Shown: positions 45,292-53,363 of the stretch, piece after piece
Position numbering within the stretch: position 1 is the first letter of the stretch
Layout: each line of letters begins with the position of its first letter
DNA from: Nakamurella panacisegetis
GTDB lineage: Bacteria; Actinomycetota; Actinomycetes; Mycobacteriales; Nakamurellaceae
Assembly: GCF_900104535.1 (NCBI RefSeq)
Contig: NZ_LT629710.1
Span: 4,251,501 to 4,315,500, forward strand
Direction of reading: 5' to 3'
Length of the DNA: 64,000 nt
Program-made: the position numbers and the translations under genes
The notes under the pieces: generated by a model
Told to the model about the DNA's origin: nothing
Database searches by the model: none
The model's input: only the letters and a program-made list of their open reading frames with translations

Positions 45292-45590
45292 CCGCTGCCC
45301 GATGACCGCGTCCGCGCAATGGTGACCGCGGCTCGCGACCGGACGGGGGGTGACCGTCGGCGGACGCTGACGGTGGCGGGTACCGGTACCGCCGGGATTC
45401 GGCATCACGACATCCAGACGGCGGCATCGGGCAAACGGATGGTGGGCCCGTCTGCGTGATCACACGCAGTGACTATTGGTGCCCTGGGCTCACCCCCATC
45501 GGGTAGACCACCTCACGGTACCGAGCACCTGCATTCAAATCTGTTGTAATGCAGGTGAAACCGTGAATGCGTGGATAGAGGGAAGTGACC
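45292..45590. promoter_or_regulatory. Promoter region of the receiver/PIG-L operon
   Basis: About 300 bases without a gene. It contains the 10-bp inverted repeat at 45526-45557 and, next to the gene, GAGGGAA (45578-45584) as the ribosome binding site. Confidence 0.45.
45526..45557. promoter_or_regulatory. Perfect 10-bp inverted repeat, operator or RNA hairpin
   Basis: CACCTGCATT (45526-45535) and AATGCAGGTG (45548-45557) are perfect reverse complements separated by 12 bases. The repeat lies 33 bases before the GTG start of the receiver/PIG-L gene. It fits an operator for a dimeric regulator or a leader hairpin; no T-run follows. Confidence 0.65.
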
Positions 45591-46679
45591 GTGGTTGCAG
45601 TTGCTCGTGTTCTTCTCGTCGAGGATGACCTCGACGTGGCCGGGTATCTGCGCATCGTGCTGGAAAAGCGCGCCGGGTTCGAGGTGGTGCACACCGCGGA
45701 TCCCCAAGAGGCACTCACCCTGATCCGGGGCGGCGGCTTCGACGTACTGCTGACCGACATCGAGCTACCTGGACTGACCGGTCTGCAGATCGCCGCGTCC
45801 GTCCGCGACAGTCACCCGCACCTGCCCATCATGGTCATGACGGCGCATGCGTCGGTCGACTACGCAATCACCGCCCTGCGAAGCCAGGTGGACGAATTCG
45901 TGCTGAAGCCGGTGGACAGCGCCGACCTGATCGCGAAGGTGAACGCTCTGGTGACGTTGGGGCGAAGCCGGGAGTCGGCGCGAACGGCCCAGGTGGTACT
46001 GGTCGTCGGAGCCCATCCGGACGACGCCGAGATCGGCGTCGGCGGCCTGATGGCCGCGCATCGGGCCGCCGGTGACCAGGTGGTCATCCTGACGCTGTCG
46101 CGCGGGGCCCGCGGGGGTGCGGCCGACGATCGCCAGCACGAGTCGCTGGCCGCCGCCGAGCTGATCGGGGCGCGGCTGTTCATGGAGGATCTCGAGGACA
46201 CGAAGATCAGTTCGGGCGATCCCACGGTCGGAATGATCGAGCGGGTGATCGCGGAGGTATCGCCGACGATCATGTACACCCACTCGATTCACGACCGGCA
46301 CCAGGACCATCGGGCCGTGCATCAGGCCGCGGCAGTCGCCGCCCGAAAGGTTCCGACATTCGCCTGTTTCCAGAGTCCATCCGCCACGGTCGACTTCCGT
46401 CCCAACCGATTTGCGCCCATCGACACGTTCGAAAGCACCAAATTGGCCTTGTTGGCCGCCTTCTCGTCGCAGGCGTCCGTCCGGGACTACCTGGAACCGG
46501 ACTTCGTCCTGGCCACGGCTCGATATTGGTCACGGTTCGGCGGCGGACGCAGCGCCGAGCCTCTTGAGGTGATCCGCGACGTCGCCGGTGTGTCCGGTCC
46601 GGCGGCGGCCGCTCGATCGGATCCTGACACCGACGGCTCGACGGTCTTCGGCAACGCCGACTGGGGCGTGACCCAGTGA
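45591..46679 (+). CDS. Response-regulator receiver fused to PIG-L deacetylase
   Basis: A 362-residue two-domain protein. Residues 1-125 are a receiver: acidic E11-D12-D13, phospho-acceptor Asp56 in TDIELPG, Thr84 in MVMTAHA and Lys106 in LKPVD. Residues ~135-330 are a PIG-L (LmbE) deacetylase: GAHPDDAEIGVGG (zinc ligands His142 and Asp145) and HSIHDRHQDHRAVHQAA with a third metal His. PIG-L enzymes remove N-acetyl groups from GlcNAc-containing substrates such as mycothiol precursors. The receiver replaces the usual DNA-binding output, so phosphorylation probably controls the enzyme directly. GTG 45591 has its ribosome binding site at 45578-45584; GTG 45585 is too close. It overlaps the next gene by four bases. 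Confidence 0.9.
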   Translation: MVAVARVLLVEDDLDVAGYLRIVLEKRAGFEVVHTADPQEALTLIRGGGFDVLLTDIELPGLTGLQIAASVRDSHPHLPIMVMTAHASVDYAITALRSQVDEFVLKPVDSADLIAKVNALVTLGRSRESARTAQVVLVVGAHPDDAEIGVGGLMAAHRAAGDQVVILTLSRGARGGAADDRQHESLAAAELIGARLFMEDLEDTKISSGDPTVGMIERVIAEVSPTIMYTHSIHDRHQDHRAVHQAAAVAARKVPTFACFQSPSATVDFRPNRFAPIDTFESTKLALLAAFSSQASVRDYLEPDFVLATARYWSRFGGGRSAEPLEVIRDVAGVSGPAAAARSDPDTDGSTVFGNADWGVTQ

Positions 46680-47686
46680 CGGTCCGTGTGATGATCACCG
46701 GCACCGGTGGACCCGCCGGGATTGCGGTGCTGCGGTCGCTGAGCAAGCGCGGCGATGTGCAGATCGTGTCGGCCGACATGGATCGACTGGCCAGTGGGCT
46801 GTACATGGTCGAGCCCTCGTGCCGGCGACTGGTTCCACCCGGGCTCGATCCGGCGTTCGTCGACACCTTGCTGGACATGTGCCGGGCCGACGACATCGAC
46901 GTTCTCTTCCCGACGGTCGACGTCGAACTGCTCCCCCTGGCCCGGCGGCGAGCGGAGTTCGCGGCGATCGGCACCGTGATCGCCTCACCGCAGGTGGAGA
47001 CGCTCGAGGTCTGCCTGGACAAGTATGAGCTGGCTCTGCGCTGCTCAGCTCTGGTGCCCACACCCCGTACCGATCTTCTGGGACCCGGCGCCGCCGTCGG
47101 ACGCAGCTATCCCGTCATCGTGAAGCCTCGTCGCGGGGCCGGATCCCGTGGTGTGCATCTGGTCGCCTCGGAGGCGGAACTACTGGCGCTGGGGACGGAC
47201 GACGACCGGATCGTGCAGGACTACCTGCCCGGGGCCGAGTTCTCGGTGGATGTGGTCTGCGGGTTGGACGGTCACGTCATCGCCGCCGTGCCGCGATCAC
47301 GCCTACGGATCGATTCCGGGGTCGCCGTGGCCGGCGAGACCGTGCACGACGAGGACATCGAACAGACGGCGCGGCGGGTCGCCGTCGCCGTGGGAATGAC
47401 CACGGTGGCCAATGTGCAGTTGCGGCTCGATGCCGCCGGCACCGCGTCCCTGCTGGAGGTCAATCCGCGCTTCCCCGGGTCGCTGCCGCTCACCATCGCC
47501 GCCGGCGTGGATATGCCGAGCCTGACGCTGGACATGATGGTCGGCATCAATGTCCCCCGGGCCCTCGACTTTTCCGAGGTTGCGGTGGTCCGCTATCTGG
47601 AGGACATCTTCCTGCGACCGGCCGAGATCTCCGTCGACGCCCACACATCGGGGTTGGCAGTGGCGAGCACGGCTTCCGAGCAATGA
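46676..47686 (+). CDS. ATP-grasp ligase
   Basis: A 336-residue ATP-grasp enzyme. The N-terminal pre-ATP-grasp domain begins VMITGTGGPAGIAVLRSLSK; KPRRGAGSRGV at 150-160 binds ATP phosphates; SLLEVNPRFPGS (Glu261, Asn263) holds the magnesium ligands. It resembles the carbamoyl-phosphate-synthase-like/PylC group that joins amino acids or other carboxylates to amines. The substrate is unknown, but its place between a deacetylase and a phosphoesterase suggests it acts on an amine exposed by deacetylation (inference). The start GTG 46676 overlaps the previous stop (GTGA). Confidence 0.88.
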   Translation: MTVRVMITGTGGPAGIAVLRSLSKRGDVQIVSADMDRLASGLYMVEPSCRRLVPPGLDPAFVDTLLDMCRADDIDVLFPTVDVELLPLARRRAEFAAIGTVIASPQVETLEVCLDKYELALRCSALVPTPRTDLLGPGAAVGRSYPVIVKPRRGAGSRGVHLVASEAELLALGTDDDRIVQDYLPGAEFSVDVVCGLDGHVIAAVPRSRLRIDSGVAVAGETVHDEDIEQTARRVAVAVGMTTVANVQLRLDAAGTASLLEVNPRFPGSLPLTIAAGVDMPSLTLDMMVGINVPRALDFSEVAVVRYLEDIFLRPAEISVDAHTSGLAVASTASEQ

Positions 47687-48453
47687 CCTTGAACGCGGCT
47701 CCGGGCCGCCCGCCCGCCGACGCCCCCACCCGGCCAGACCTGCGCAGCGACCATCACGTCCACTCCACCTTCTCCGACGATGCCGTCAGCACCCTGGACG
47801 AGAACGTGCGCGCCGCCGCCCGGGCCGGCCTGCACACGATCCGCCTGGTTGACCACGTCCGGTCCTCCACTACCTGGGTCCCGGAGTTCCTGGCCGAGGT
47901 CGCCACCCTGGCCGGCGGAGGCATCACCCTGCTGACCGGAGTCGAGACCAAGATGCTCGACGCCAGCGGGCGTCTGGATCTGCCGCCGGATCTCCCTCTC
48001 GGGACGAACGGTCTCGATCGGGTGCTCATCGCCGACCACCAGTTCCCCGGCCGCGGTGGTCCTTGGTCCCCGTCCGAAACACTGCGCCGACGAGCGGACG
48101 GAATGGCCGGATCGGATCTGGTGGACATGCTCATCACGGCGTCCATCCGTGCCATGCACCTGGTCCCCCGACCGCAATTGGCTCACCCGTTCTCGATCCT
48201 GCCGAAGGTGGGCCTGTCCGAGTCCGACATCGGGACCGACCACCTGACTGCCCTGGGCACCGCGGCGGTGGCCACCGGGTGCCTGATCGAGGTCAACGAG
48301 AAGTGGGCCTGCCCAGGTCCGGAAGCGCTGCGAGTGTTACTGGACGCTGGGGCAACCTGTGTCGCATCGACGGACAGCCACGCGGCCTCGTCCATCGGCC
48401 GGTACCCGCGGGTCGAGGACATCCTGGGTGCCACCGCCGGGGAGCGACCATGA
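47683..48453 (+). CDS. PHP-domain phosphoesterase
   Basis: A 256-residue PHP (polymerase and histidinol phosphatase) protein. Metal ligands are seen in SDHHVHSTFSDD (His25, His27), RLVDHVR (Asp57, His58), GVETKM and, near the end, STDSHAAS. The family includes histidinol phosphatases, CpsB-type tyrosine phosphatases of capsule loci and nucleotide phosphoesterases. Length and motif set do not decide between them. The start overlaps the ATP-grasp stop by four bases (ATGA). Confidence 0.87.
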   Translation: MTLNAAPGRPPADAPTRPDLRSDHHVHSTFSDDAVSTLDENVRAAARAGLHTIRLVDHVRSSTTWVPEFLAEVATLAGGGITLLTGVETKMLDASGRLDLPPDLPLGTNGLDRVLIADHQFPGRGGPWSPSETLRRRADGMAGSDLVDMLITASIRAMHLVPRPQLAHPFSILPKVGLSESDIGTDHLTALGTAAVATGCLIEVNEKWACPGPEALRVLLDAGATCVASTDSHAASSIGRYPRVEDILGATAGERP

Positions 48454-49922
48454 CGGCGGCCCTCACGGTGTTCTTCGTCGCACTGATCGTTCTCGGATCG
48501 CTACCCGTTGCGGCCGGGGTCTATCAATTCCTGCTGATCCCGTTGCACGCGTTCCGCAACCACTACCGGGCGGCCGCCCCTTACCTGCCCAGAGTCGCCG
48601 TGGTGGTGCCCGCGTGGAACGAAGGCGCGGTGGTCGGCGCATCGATCGACCGTTTGATGCTTCTGGAGTACCCGTCCGACTGCCTCCGCATCTACGTCGT
48701 CGACGATGCCAGTACCGACAACACGGCTGAGGTCGTCCTGGACCGGGCCGCCCGCTACCCCGGCAAGGTCTTCCACCTGCGCCGAGCCAAAGGCGGCGAG
48801 GGGAAGGCGCACACCCTCAACTTCGGTATCCGGGAAATCCTGCAACAGGACTGGATGCAGGCGCTCCTGATCATGGACGCCGACGTGATCTACCGACCCA
48901 ATTCGCTGCGCCGGATGACGGCCCACCTGGCCGACCCGGCGGTTGGCGCGGTCACGGCCTACATCCGCGAGGGCAGCATGGACCCCAACTACCTGACGCG
49001 GTTCATCGCCTTCGAATACACCGCCGCCCAGGCCGCGTCTCGGAGGGCGCAGAACGTGCTCGGTGCGTTGGCCTGTCTGGCCGGAGGGGCGCAACTCCAC
49101 TCGCGGGAGAATCTGATCGCCATCGGCGGCGCCATCGACACCAGTACCCTGGCCGAGGACACCATCTCGACGATCGAAACCCAACTGCGCGGCCGGAAGG
49201 TGGTCTTCGAACCGCACGCCGAGGTGCTGGCCGAGGAGCCGGGCAGCATCGATGCCCTGTGGAAGCAACGTCTGAGATGGGCGCGCGGCAACGTGCAGGT
49301 GACTCGGCGGTACTCGAACCTGTGGTTCCGACCGTGGCGGCATCGACAACTCGGCGGATTCAGCTTCGGACTCTTCTGGTTCACCACCTTGCTGCTACCG
49401 CTGTTGATGATCGGTGCGTCGGTGGGCCTCCTCGGTCTCTACGTCGTGGACTCCTCGTTGGCCGACACCCTCTTCCACAAGACCTGGGCCCTGGCCACCG
49501 GTTCCTACGTGCTGCAGACCCTGATGACGGCCCAACTCGATCCGCGCACCGGCCGACGCAGCTGGCGCGAAGCTCTCATGTTCCCCGGGGTGATCTCCCT
49601 GGTGATCATGGTGACTGCCTTCGCGCCCGTGCTGATGCGTCAGACCGTTCCGGATCTCCTGCACGTGCGTCCGACCACCACGGTGCAGCACATCATCACT
49701 CTGTGCGTCTACGGATGGCTCTCGCTCTCGATGTTGGCCGCGTGGCTCGTGAAGCGGGCGGAGAAGGCCAATATCGGTCCCGCCCTCACGTCCCTGCTGG
49801 TCTATCTGGTCGGCTACGGCCCACTCCTGTGCGCCATCACATTCGACGCCTACATCAAGGAGATGCGAGGCGCGGCGCAGGTATGGGACAAGACGGAGAA
49901 GACGGGCAGAGTGATGGCATGA
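48450..49922 (+). CDS. Membrane glycosyltransferase 2, hyaluronan/cellulose synthase type
   Basis: A 490-residue processive GT2 synthase. Hydrophobic helices flank a cytosolic GT-A domain: VAVVVPAWNEGA, VDDASTD (Asp85-Asp86), LLIMDADVIY (Asp143-Asp145), LAEDTIS (acceptor-site Asp237) and QRLRW (273-277). This motif set (D, DxD, ED, QxxRW) is that of hyaluronan, chitin and cellulose synthases, which polymerise sugars and export the chain. At least five further membrane segments follow residue 300. It starts with GGAG 48441-48444 and overlaps the PHP gene by four bases. The polymer is unknown; with the neighbouring deacetylase a GlcNAc-containing product is plausible. Confidence 0.92.
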   Translation: MTAALTVFFVALIVLGSLPVAAGVYQFLLIPLHAFRNHYRAAAPYLPRVAVVVPAWNEGAVVGASIDRLMLLEYPSDCLRIYVVDDASTDNTAEVVLDRAARYPGKVFHLRRAKGGEGKAHTLNFGIREILQQDWMQALLIMDADVIYRPNSLRRMTAHLADPAVGAVTAYIREGSMDPNYLTRFIAFEYTAAQAASRRAQNVLGALACLAGGAQLHSRENLIAIGGAIDTSTLAEDTISTIETQLRGRKVVFEPHAEVLAEEPGSIDALWKQRLRWARGNVQVTRRYSNLWFRPWRHRQLGGFSFGLFWFTTLLLPLLMIGASVGLLGLYVVDSSLADTLFHKTWALATGSYVLQTLMTAQLDPRTGRRSWREALMFPGVISLVIMVTAFAPVLMRQTVPDLLHVRPTTTVQHIITLCVYGWLSLSMLAAWLVKRAEKANIGPALTSLLVYLVGYGPLLCAITFDAYIKEMRGAAQVWDKTEKTGRVMA

Positions 49923-50110
49923 GCCGCATCCCGCGTGGCCGGCACAGCGTGGTCCACGTCCGCGACACCGGTGAAGACCTGTTGAGCGCCGAGTCACTGC
50001 AGCGGGAGATCGAGCAGAACCGGCGGTCCGAGTACCGGCTGGTGTCGGTGACCGCGATCGCTCTGGTGGTCATCGGCATCATGATCTTCGCCCATCTGGT
50101 GTGGCTGTGA
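49919..50110 (+). CDS. Small single-pass membrane protein
   Basis: A 63-residue protein encoded between the synthase and the final receiver, overlapping both by four bases. The N-terminal ~40 residues are charged and probably cytosolic (DTGEDLLSAESLQREIEQNR), followed by one transmembrane helix (LVSVTAIALVVIGIMIFAHL) ending at the C-terminus. Its place and topology suggest an accessory subunit of the synthase or a membrane tether for the receiver. No family is recognised. Its coding status is supported by the ATGA and GTGA overlaps. Confidence 0.75.
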   Translation: MSRIPRGRHSVVHVRDTGEDLLSAESLQREIEQNRRSEYRLVSVTAIALVVIGIMIFAHLVWL

Positions 50111-50490
50111 AGCGGCCGGCGCCGACCTCGACCGGGGCGAGACCGAAGGTCCTCGTCGTGGACGACGACCCGGACCAGCTCTATCTGCTCTCCACTCATC
50201 TCCAGGGTGCGGACTGCGACGTCGTCGCCGTCTCCAGCGGTGAACTGGCGGTGGCGAGCCTGCAGGACCACGTATTCGATCTGGCCGTGATCGATCTTCG
50301 GCTACCGGGAATCGGCGGGAACGATGTCGCCGTCGAGGTCCGGAGCAGCCACCCGTTGTGCCGGGTCGTGTTCACCTCGGTACTCGATGCCGATACCTAT
50401 CCCCCGGCCCACGGGGGTCTGCCCAAACCGTTCACCCGCCAACAGGTCTTGAACCTGCTCACTCACCTCAAGCCTGGTGGGCAGGCCTGA
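50107..50490 (+). CDS. Stand-alone response-regulator receiver
   Basis: A 127-residue single-domain receiver. It has VLVVDDDPDQLYLLS (acidic pair), LAVIDLRLPGIGG (phospho-acceptor Asp), RVVFTSVLDAD and GLPKPFTRQQ (conserved Lys-Pro). There is no output domain, so it could serve as a phosphate sink, relay or allosteric partner for the membrane synthase or small membrane protein. GTG 50107 overlaps the small membrane protein's stop by four bases; GTG 50101 adds two residues. Confidence 0.88.
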   Translation: MKRPAPTSTGARPKVLVVDDDPDQLYLLSTHLQGADCDVVAVSSGELAVASLQDHVFDLAVIDLRLPGIGGNDVAVEVRSSHPLCRVVFTSVLDADTYPPAHGGLPKPFTRQQVLNLLTHLKPGGQA

Positions 50491-50505
50491 GCCGCGTCCT
50501 CAATT

Positions 50506-50527
50506 CGGACAACCAGGAGGTTGTCCG
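50506..50527 (+). terminator. Hairpin after the receiver/PIG-L operon
   Basis: CGGACAAC (50506-50513) and GTTGTCCG (50520-50527) form a perfect 8-bp stem with a six-base loop, 16 bases after the last stop. It is followed by TCTTCAC rather than a T-run, so it may be a weak terminator or an attenuator before the transporter operon. Confidence 0.45.
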
Positions 50528-50668
50528 TCTTCACACGATGGAAACAGCGTCTGCAAGTCTCAGAAATATTTGAATGTTCGGATTGCAGCAGCGTCGCCAG
50601 TGGTCGTCGGCGCATCCCCTCGGTGCCCGCCCGAGGCCCGAGCCTGCCAGCCTCACGGAGGTCTTTCG

Positions 50669-52405
50669 ATGATCCACACGATGCGTCGCCCCCCACGGCG
50701 CACCCGCTTCGCCCTCACTCTCGCCGGGGCCCTGGTCCTGGCCGGCTGCACGGTCTCCGGTGGCTCCGACGACGCCGCCTCGTCCAGCTCGCCGAGTTCG
50801 ACGGCTCAGGCGAGCAGCGCCGCCTCCGGTTCGGCCGCGAGCGCCGGGTCGGCCACGTCCGGTGCGGCATCCTCCTCCGGCGCAGCCCTGGTGCAGCCGG
50901 ACCCGAACTCGTCGTTCATCGTGTCCGAATCCGAACCCGGAGATCTCAACCCGGGCAAGCAGATCACCGCCTACGACCAGGTGATGGCGCTCTACACCTC
51001 GCTGACCGACGTCTCCACCGACGGTGTCGTCAGCATGGCCCAGGCGCAGTCGGTCACCTCCACCGATGCCACCAACTGGACGATCAAGATCAAGCCGGGG
51101 TGGACCTTCCACAACGGCGAGCCGGTGACCGCTCAGTCCTACGTCGACGGCTGGAACGCCACCGCCTACGGCCCGAATGCCTGGGCCAACACCGGCCAGC
51201 TGGCCAAGATCGTCGGGTACGACGACCTCAACCCCAAGTCCGGAACCCCCAAGACCAAGACCATGTCCGGCCTGAAGGTCGTCGACACCACCACCTTCAC
51301 CGTCAAGCTGATCTCCCCCGACGGGCAGTTCCCCCTGCAGCTCAGCCAGGCTCAGACCGGCCTGTTCCCGATGCCCAAGGCCGCGTTCAAGAACCTGGAC
51401 GCCTACAACAAGCAGCCCATCGGTGACGGCGCCTACATGATGACCTCGCCGCACCAGGAGAACCAGGACATCGTCGTCACCGCGTACCCGAAGTACGCGG
51501 GCACGCCGGCCAAGACCGCGAAGATCACCTTCCGCAACTACACCGATCCGGCCACCGCGTACAACGACGCACTGGCCGGCAACATCGACGTCGTCGGGAT
51601 CGGCGCGGCCAAGGCCACCTCCGCCCAGAAGGACTTCGGCGACCGGCTACACGTCAACGATGCCCCCGGCATCGCGTTCCTCGGCCTGCCGCTGTGGGAC
51701 AAGCGCTACACCAATGTCAAGGTGCGGCAAGCCATCTCGATGTCCATCGACCGCGACGCGGTCAACAAGGTGATCTACGCCGGCCTCTACACCCCGGCCA
51801 CCAGCTTCACCCCGCCCACCGAGCCCGGGACACCGGCGAACGCCTGCGGCGAGGCATGCACCTACAACCCGGTGAAGGCCAAGCAATTGCTGGCCGAAGC
51901 CGGCGGCTGGACCGGACCGATGGTGATCACCTATCCCGGCGGCTTCGGTCTCGACGAGCTCTACAAGGCCTACGCCAACCAGATCAAACGAAACCTGGGC
52001 ATCACCGACGTGACGACGAAAGCCACCACCGACTTCGCCGACTTCGCCAAGCAACGGGCCGATTCCAAGTTGCAGGGCCCGTACTTCTCCCGGTGGGGAG
52101 CGCTGTACCCGAGCCAGCAGAACACGCTGAACGCCTTCTTCATCAAGGGTGGGGGTGGAGGCGGCTGCACCAACTGTGCGGCCTACTACACCGACGAGGT
52201 GAAGAACCTGATCGACCAGGCCAACGCCCAGGTCGACCAGACCAAGGCCGTCGCCGGTTACGTTGCGGTGCAGAAGGTCCTGGCCCGCGACCTGCCGGTC
52301 ATCCCGATGTTCTACGAGAAGTACATGTTCGTCACCTCGAAGAAGATCACCGCGCTGCCCGCGTCCCAGGGCTCCCCGGTCTGGTCGCAGGTCACGGTCA
52401 GCTGA
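50669..52405 (+). CDS. Peptide/oligopeptide ABC transporter substrate-binding lipoprotein
   Basis: A 578-residue solute-binding protein of family 5 (DppA/OppA type). The signal ends in the lipobox LAGC (Cys27), followed by an exceptionally Ser/Ala/Gly-rich tether (residues ~30-75). The core shows VMALYTSLTDVSTDGVVSMA, NWTIKIKPGWTFHNGEPVTA and VRQAISMSIDRDAVNKVIY, all family 5 signatures. CGGAGG lies seven bases before ATG 50669. It opens a six-gene operon with two permeases, a serine hydrolase, a GbsR-like regulator and a fused double ATPase. Confidence 0.92.
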   Translation: MIHTMRRPPRRTRFALTLAGALVLAGCTVSGGSDDAASSSSPSSTAQASSAASGSAASAGSATSGAASSSGAALVQPDPNSSFIVSESEPGDLNPGKQITAYDQVMALYTSLTDVSTDGVVSMAQAQSVTSTDATNWTIKIKPGWTFHNGEPVTAQSYVDGWNATAYGPNAWANTGQLAKIVGYDDLNPKSGTPKTKTMSGLKVVDTTTFTVKLISPDGQFPLQLSQAQTGLFPMPKAAFKNLDAYNKQPIGDGAYMMTSPHQENQDIVVTAYPKYAGTPAKTAKITFRNYTDPATAYNDALAGNIDVVGIGAAKATSAQKDFGDRLHVNDAPGIAFLGLPLWDKRYTNVKVRQAISMSIDRDAVNKVIYAGLYTPATSFTPPTEPGTPANACGEACTYNPVKAKQLLAEAGGWTGPMVITYPGGFGLDELYKAYANQIKRNLGITDVTTKATTDFADFAKQRADSKLQGPYFSRWGALYPSQQNTLNAFFIKGGGGGGCTNCAAYYTDEVKNLIDQANAQVDQTKAVAGYVAVQKVLARDLPVIPMFYEKYMFVTSKKITALPASQGSPVWSQVTVS

Positions 52406-52409
52406 GACC

Positions 52410-53336
52410 GTGCTCAGAACCGTACTTCGTCGGGTCGCCGAACTGGTGATCGTGTTCTTCGGGGTCACCTTCCTGATCTACGCGTTGGTCTTCGCGTTGA
52501 AAGGTGACCCGATCGCCACCCTGGCCGGCGACCGCCCGTTGCCGGCCTCGGTGGTGGCCACCCTGCGGGCCCGCTACCACCTGGACGATCCGCTGTGGCA
52601 GCAGTACGTGCGATACCTGAACGGGCTCCTGCACTTCGATCTGGGAACCGACTTCACCGGCCGGTCGGTCGCCGCCCGGATGGCCTCCCGCTGGCCGACA
52701 ACCATCGTGCTGGCCCTGACCGCGTGGGCATTGGAGGTGGTGTTCGGTTGTGCGCTCGGGCTCATCGCCGGACTCACCCGCGGTCGGGTGCCGGACCGGT
52801 TGATCCTGCTGGGCACCGTGCTGGTGTCGTCGGTGCCCATCTTCGTGGTCGCCGTCACCGCCCAACTGGGCCTGGGCGTACGGCTGGGCTGGTTCCCGAT
52901 CGCCGGGACCAAGGAGGGCTGGCCGGTCGCATTCCTGTTGCCGGGGGCCGTGATCGCGCTGTTCGGTCTGGCTGCCGTCTCCCGCCTGATGCGCGGCAGC
53001 GTGATCGACTCGCTGGAATCGGACTACGTCCGGACCCTGTGGGCCAAGGGCTTGAGCGCCCGCCGGGTGGTCGGCGTGCACGTTCTGCGGAACGCCGGCA
53101 TCCCGGTGCTGACGTTCCTGGCCGTCGACCTGGGATACCTGCTCGGCGGAGCCATCGTCGTGGAGGGCATCTTCAACATGCCCGGTATCGGCGGGCTGCT
53201 GTTCTCGGCCATCCGCAACCACGAAGGGCCCACCGTGGTGGGTGTCTCGACGGCCCTGATCCTGATCTTCCTGGTCCTCAGCGCCTTGGTCGACGTCATC
53301 AACTCCGCTCTCGACCCGCGGATGCGCCGTGCCTGA
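52410..53336 (+). CDS. ABC transporter permease (DppB/OppB type)
   Basis: A 308-residue permease with six hydrophobic segments. The start is LRRVAELVIVFFGVTFLIYA, the conserved DLGTDFTGRSVAARMASRWP block follows, and the EAA-type loop reads DYVRTLWAKGLSARRVVG with GIFNMPGIGGLLFSAI, typical of DppB/OppB. GTG 52410 begins four bases after the binding-protein stop codon. Confidence 0.93.
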   Translation: MLRTVLRRVAELVIVFFGVTFLIYALVFALKGDPIATLAGDRPLPASVVATLRARYHLDDPLWQQYVRYLNGLLHFDLGTDFTGRSVAARMASRWPTTIVLALTAWALEVVFGCALGLIAGLTRGRVPDRLILLGTVLVSSVPIFVVAVTAQLGLGVRLGWFPIAGTKEGWPVAFLLPGAVIALFGLAAVSRLMRGSVIDSLESDYVRTLWAKGLSARRVVGVHVLRNAGIPVLTFLAVDLGYLLGGAIVVEGIFNMPGIGGLLFSAIRNHEGPTVVGVSTALILIFLVLSALVDVINSALDPRMRRA

Positions 53337-53363
53337 GAGCAACCGTCCGACAGGAGTTCTGCC

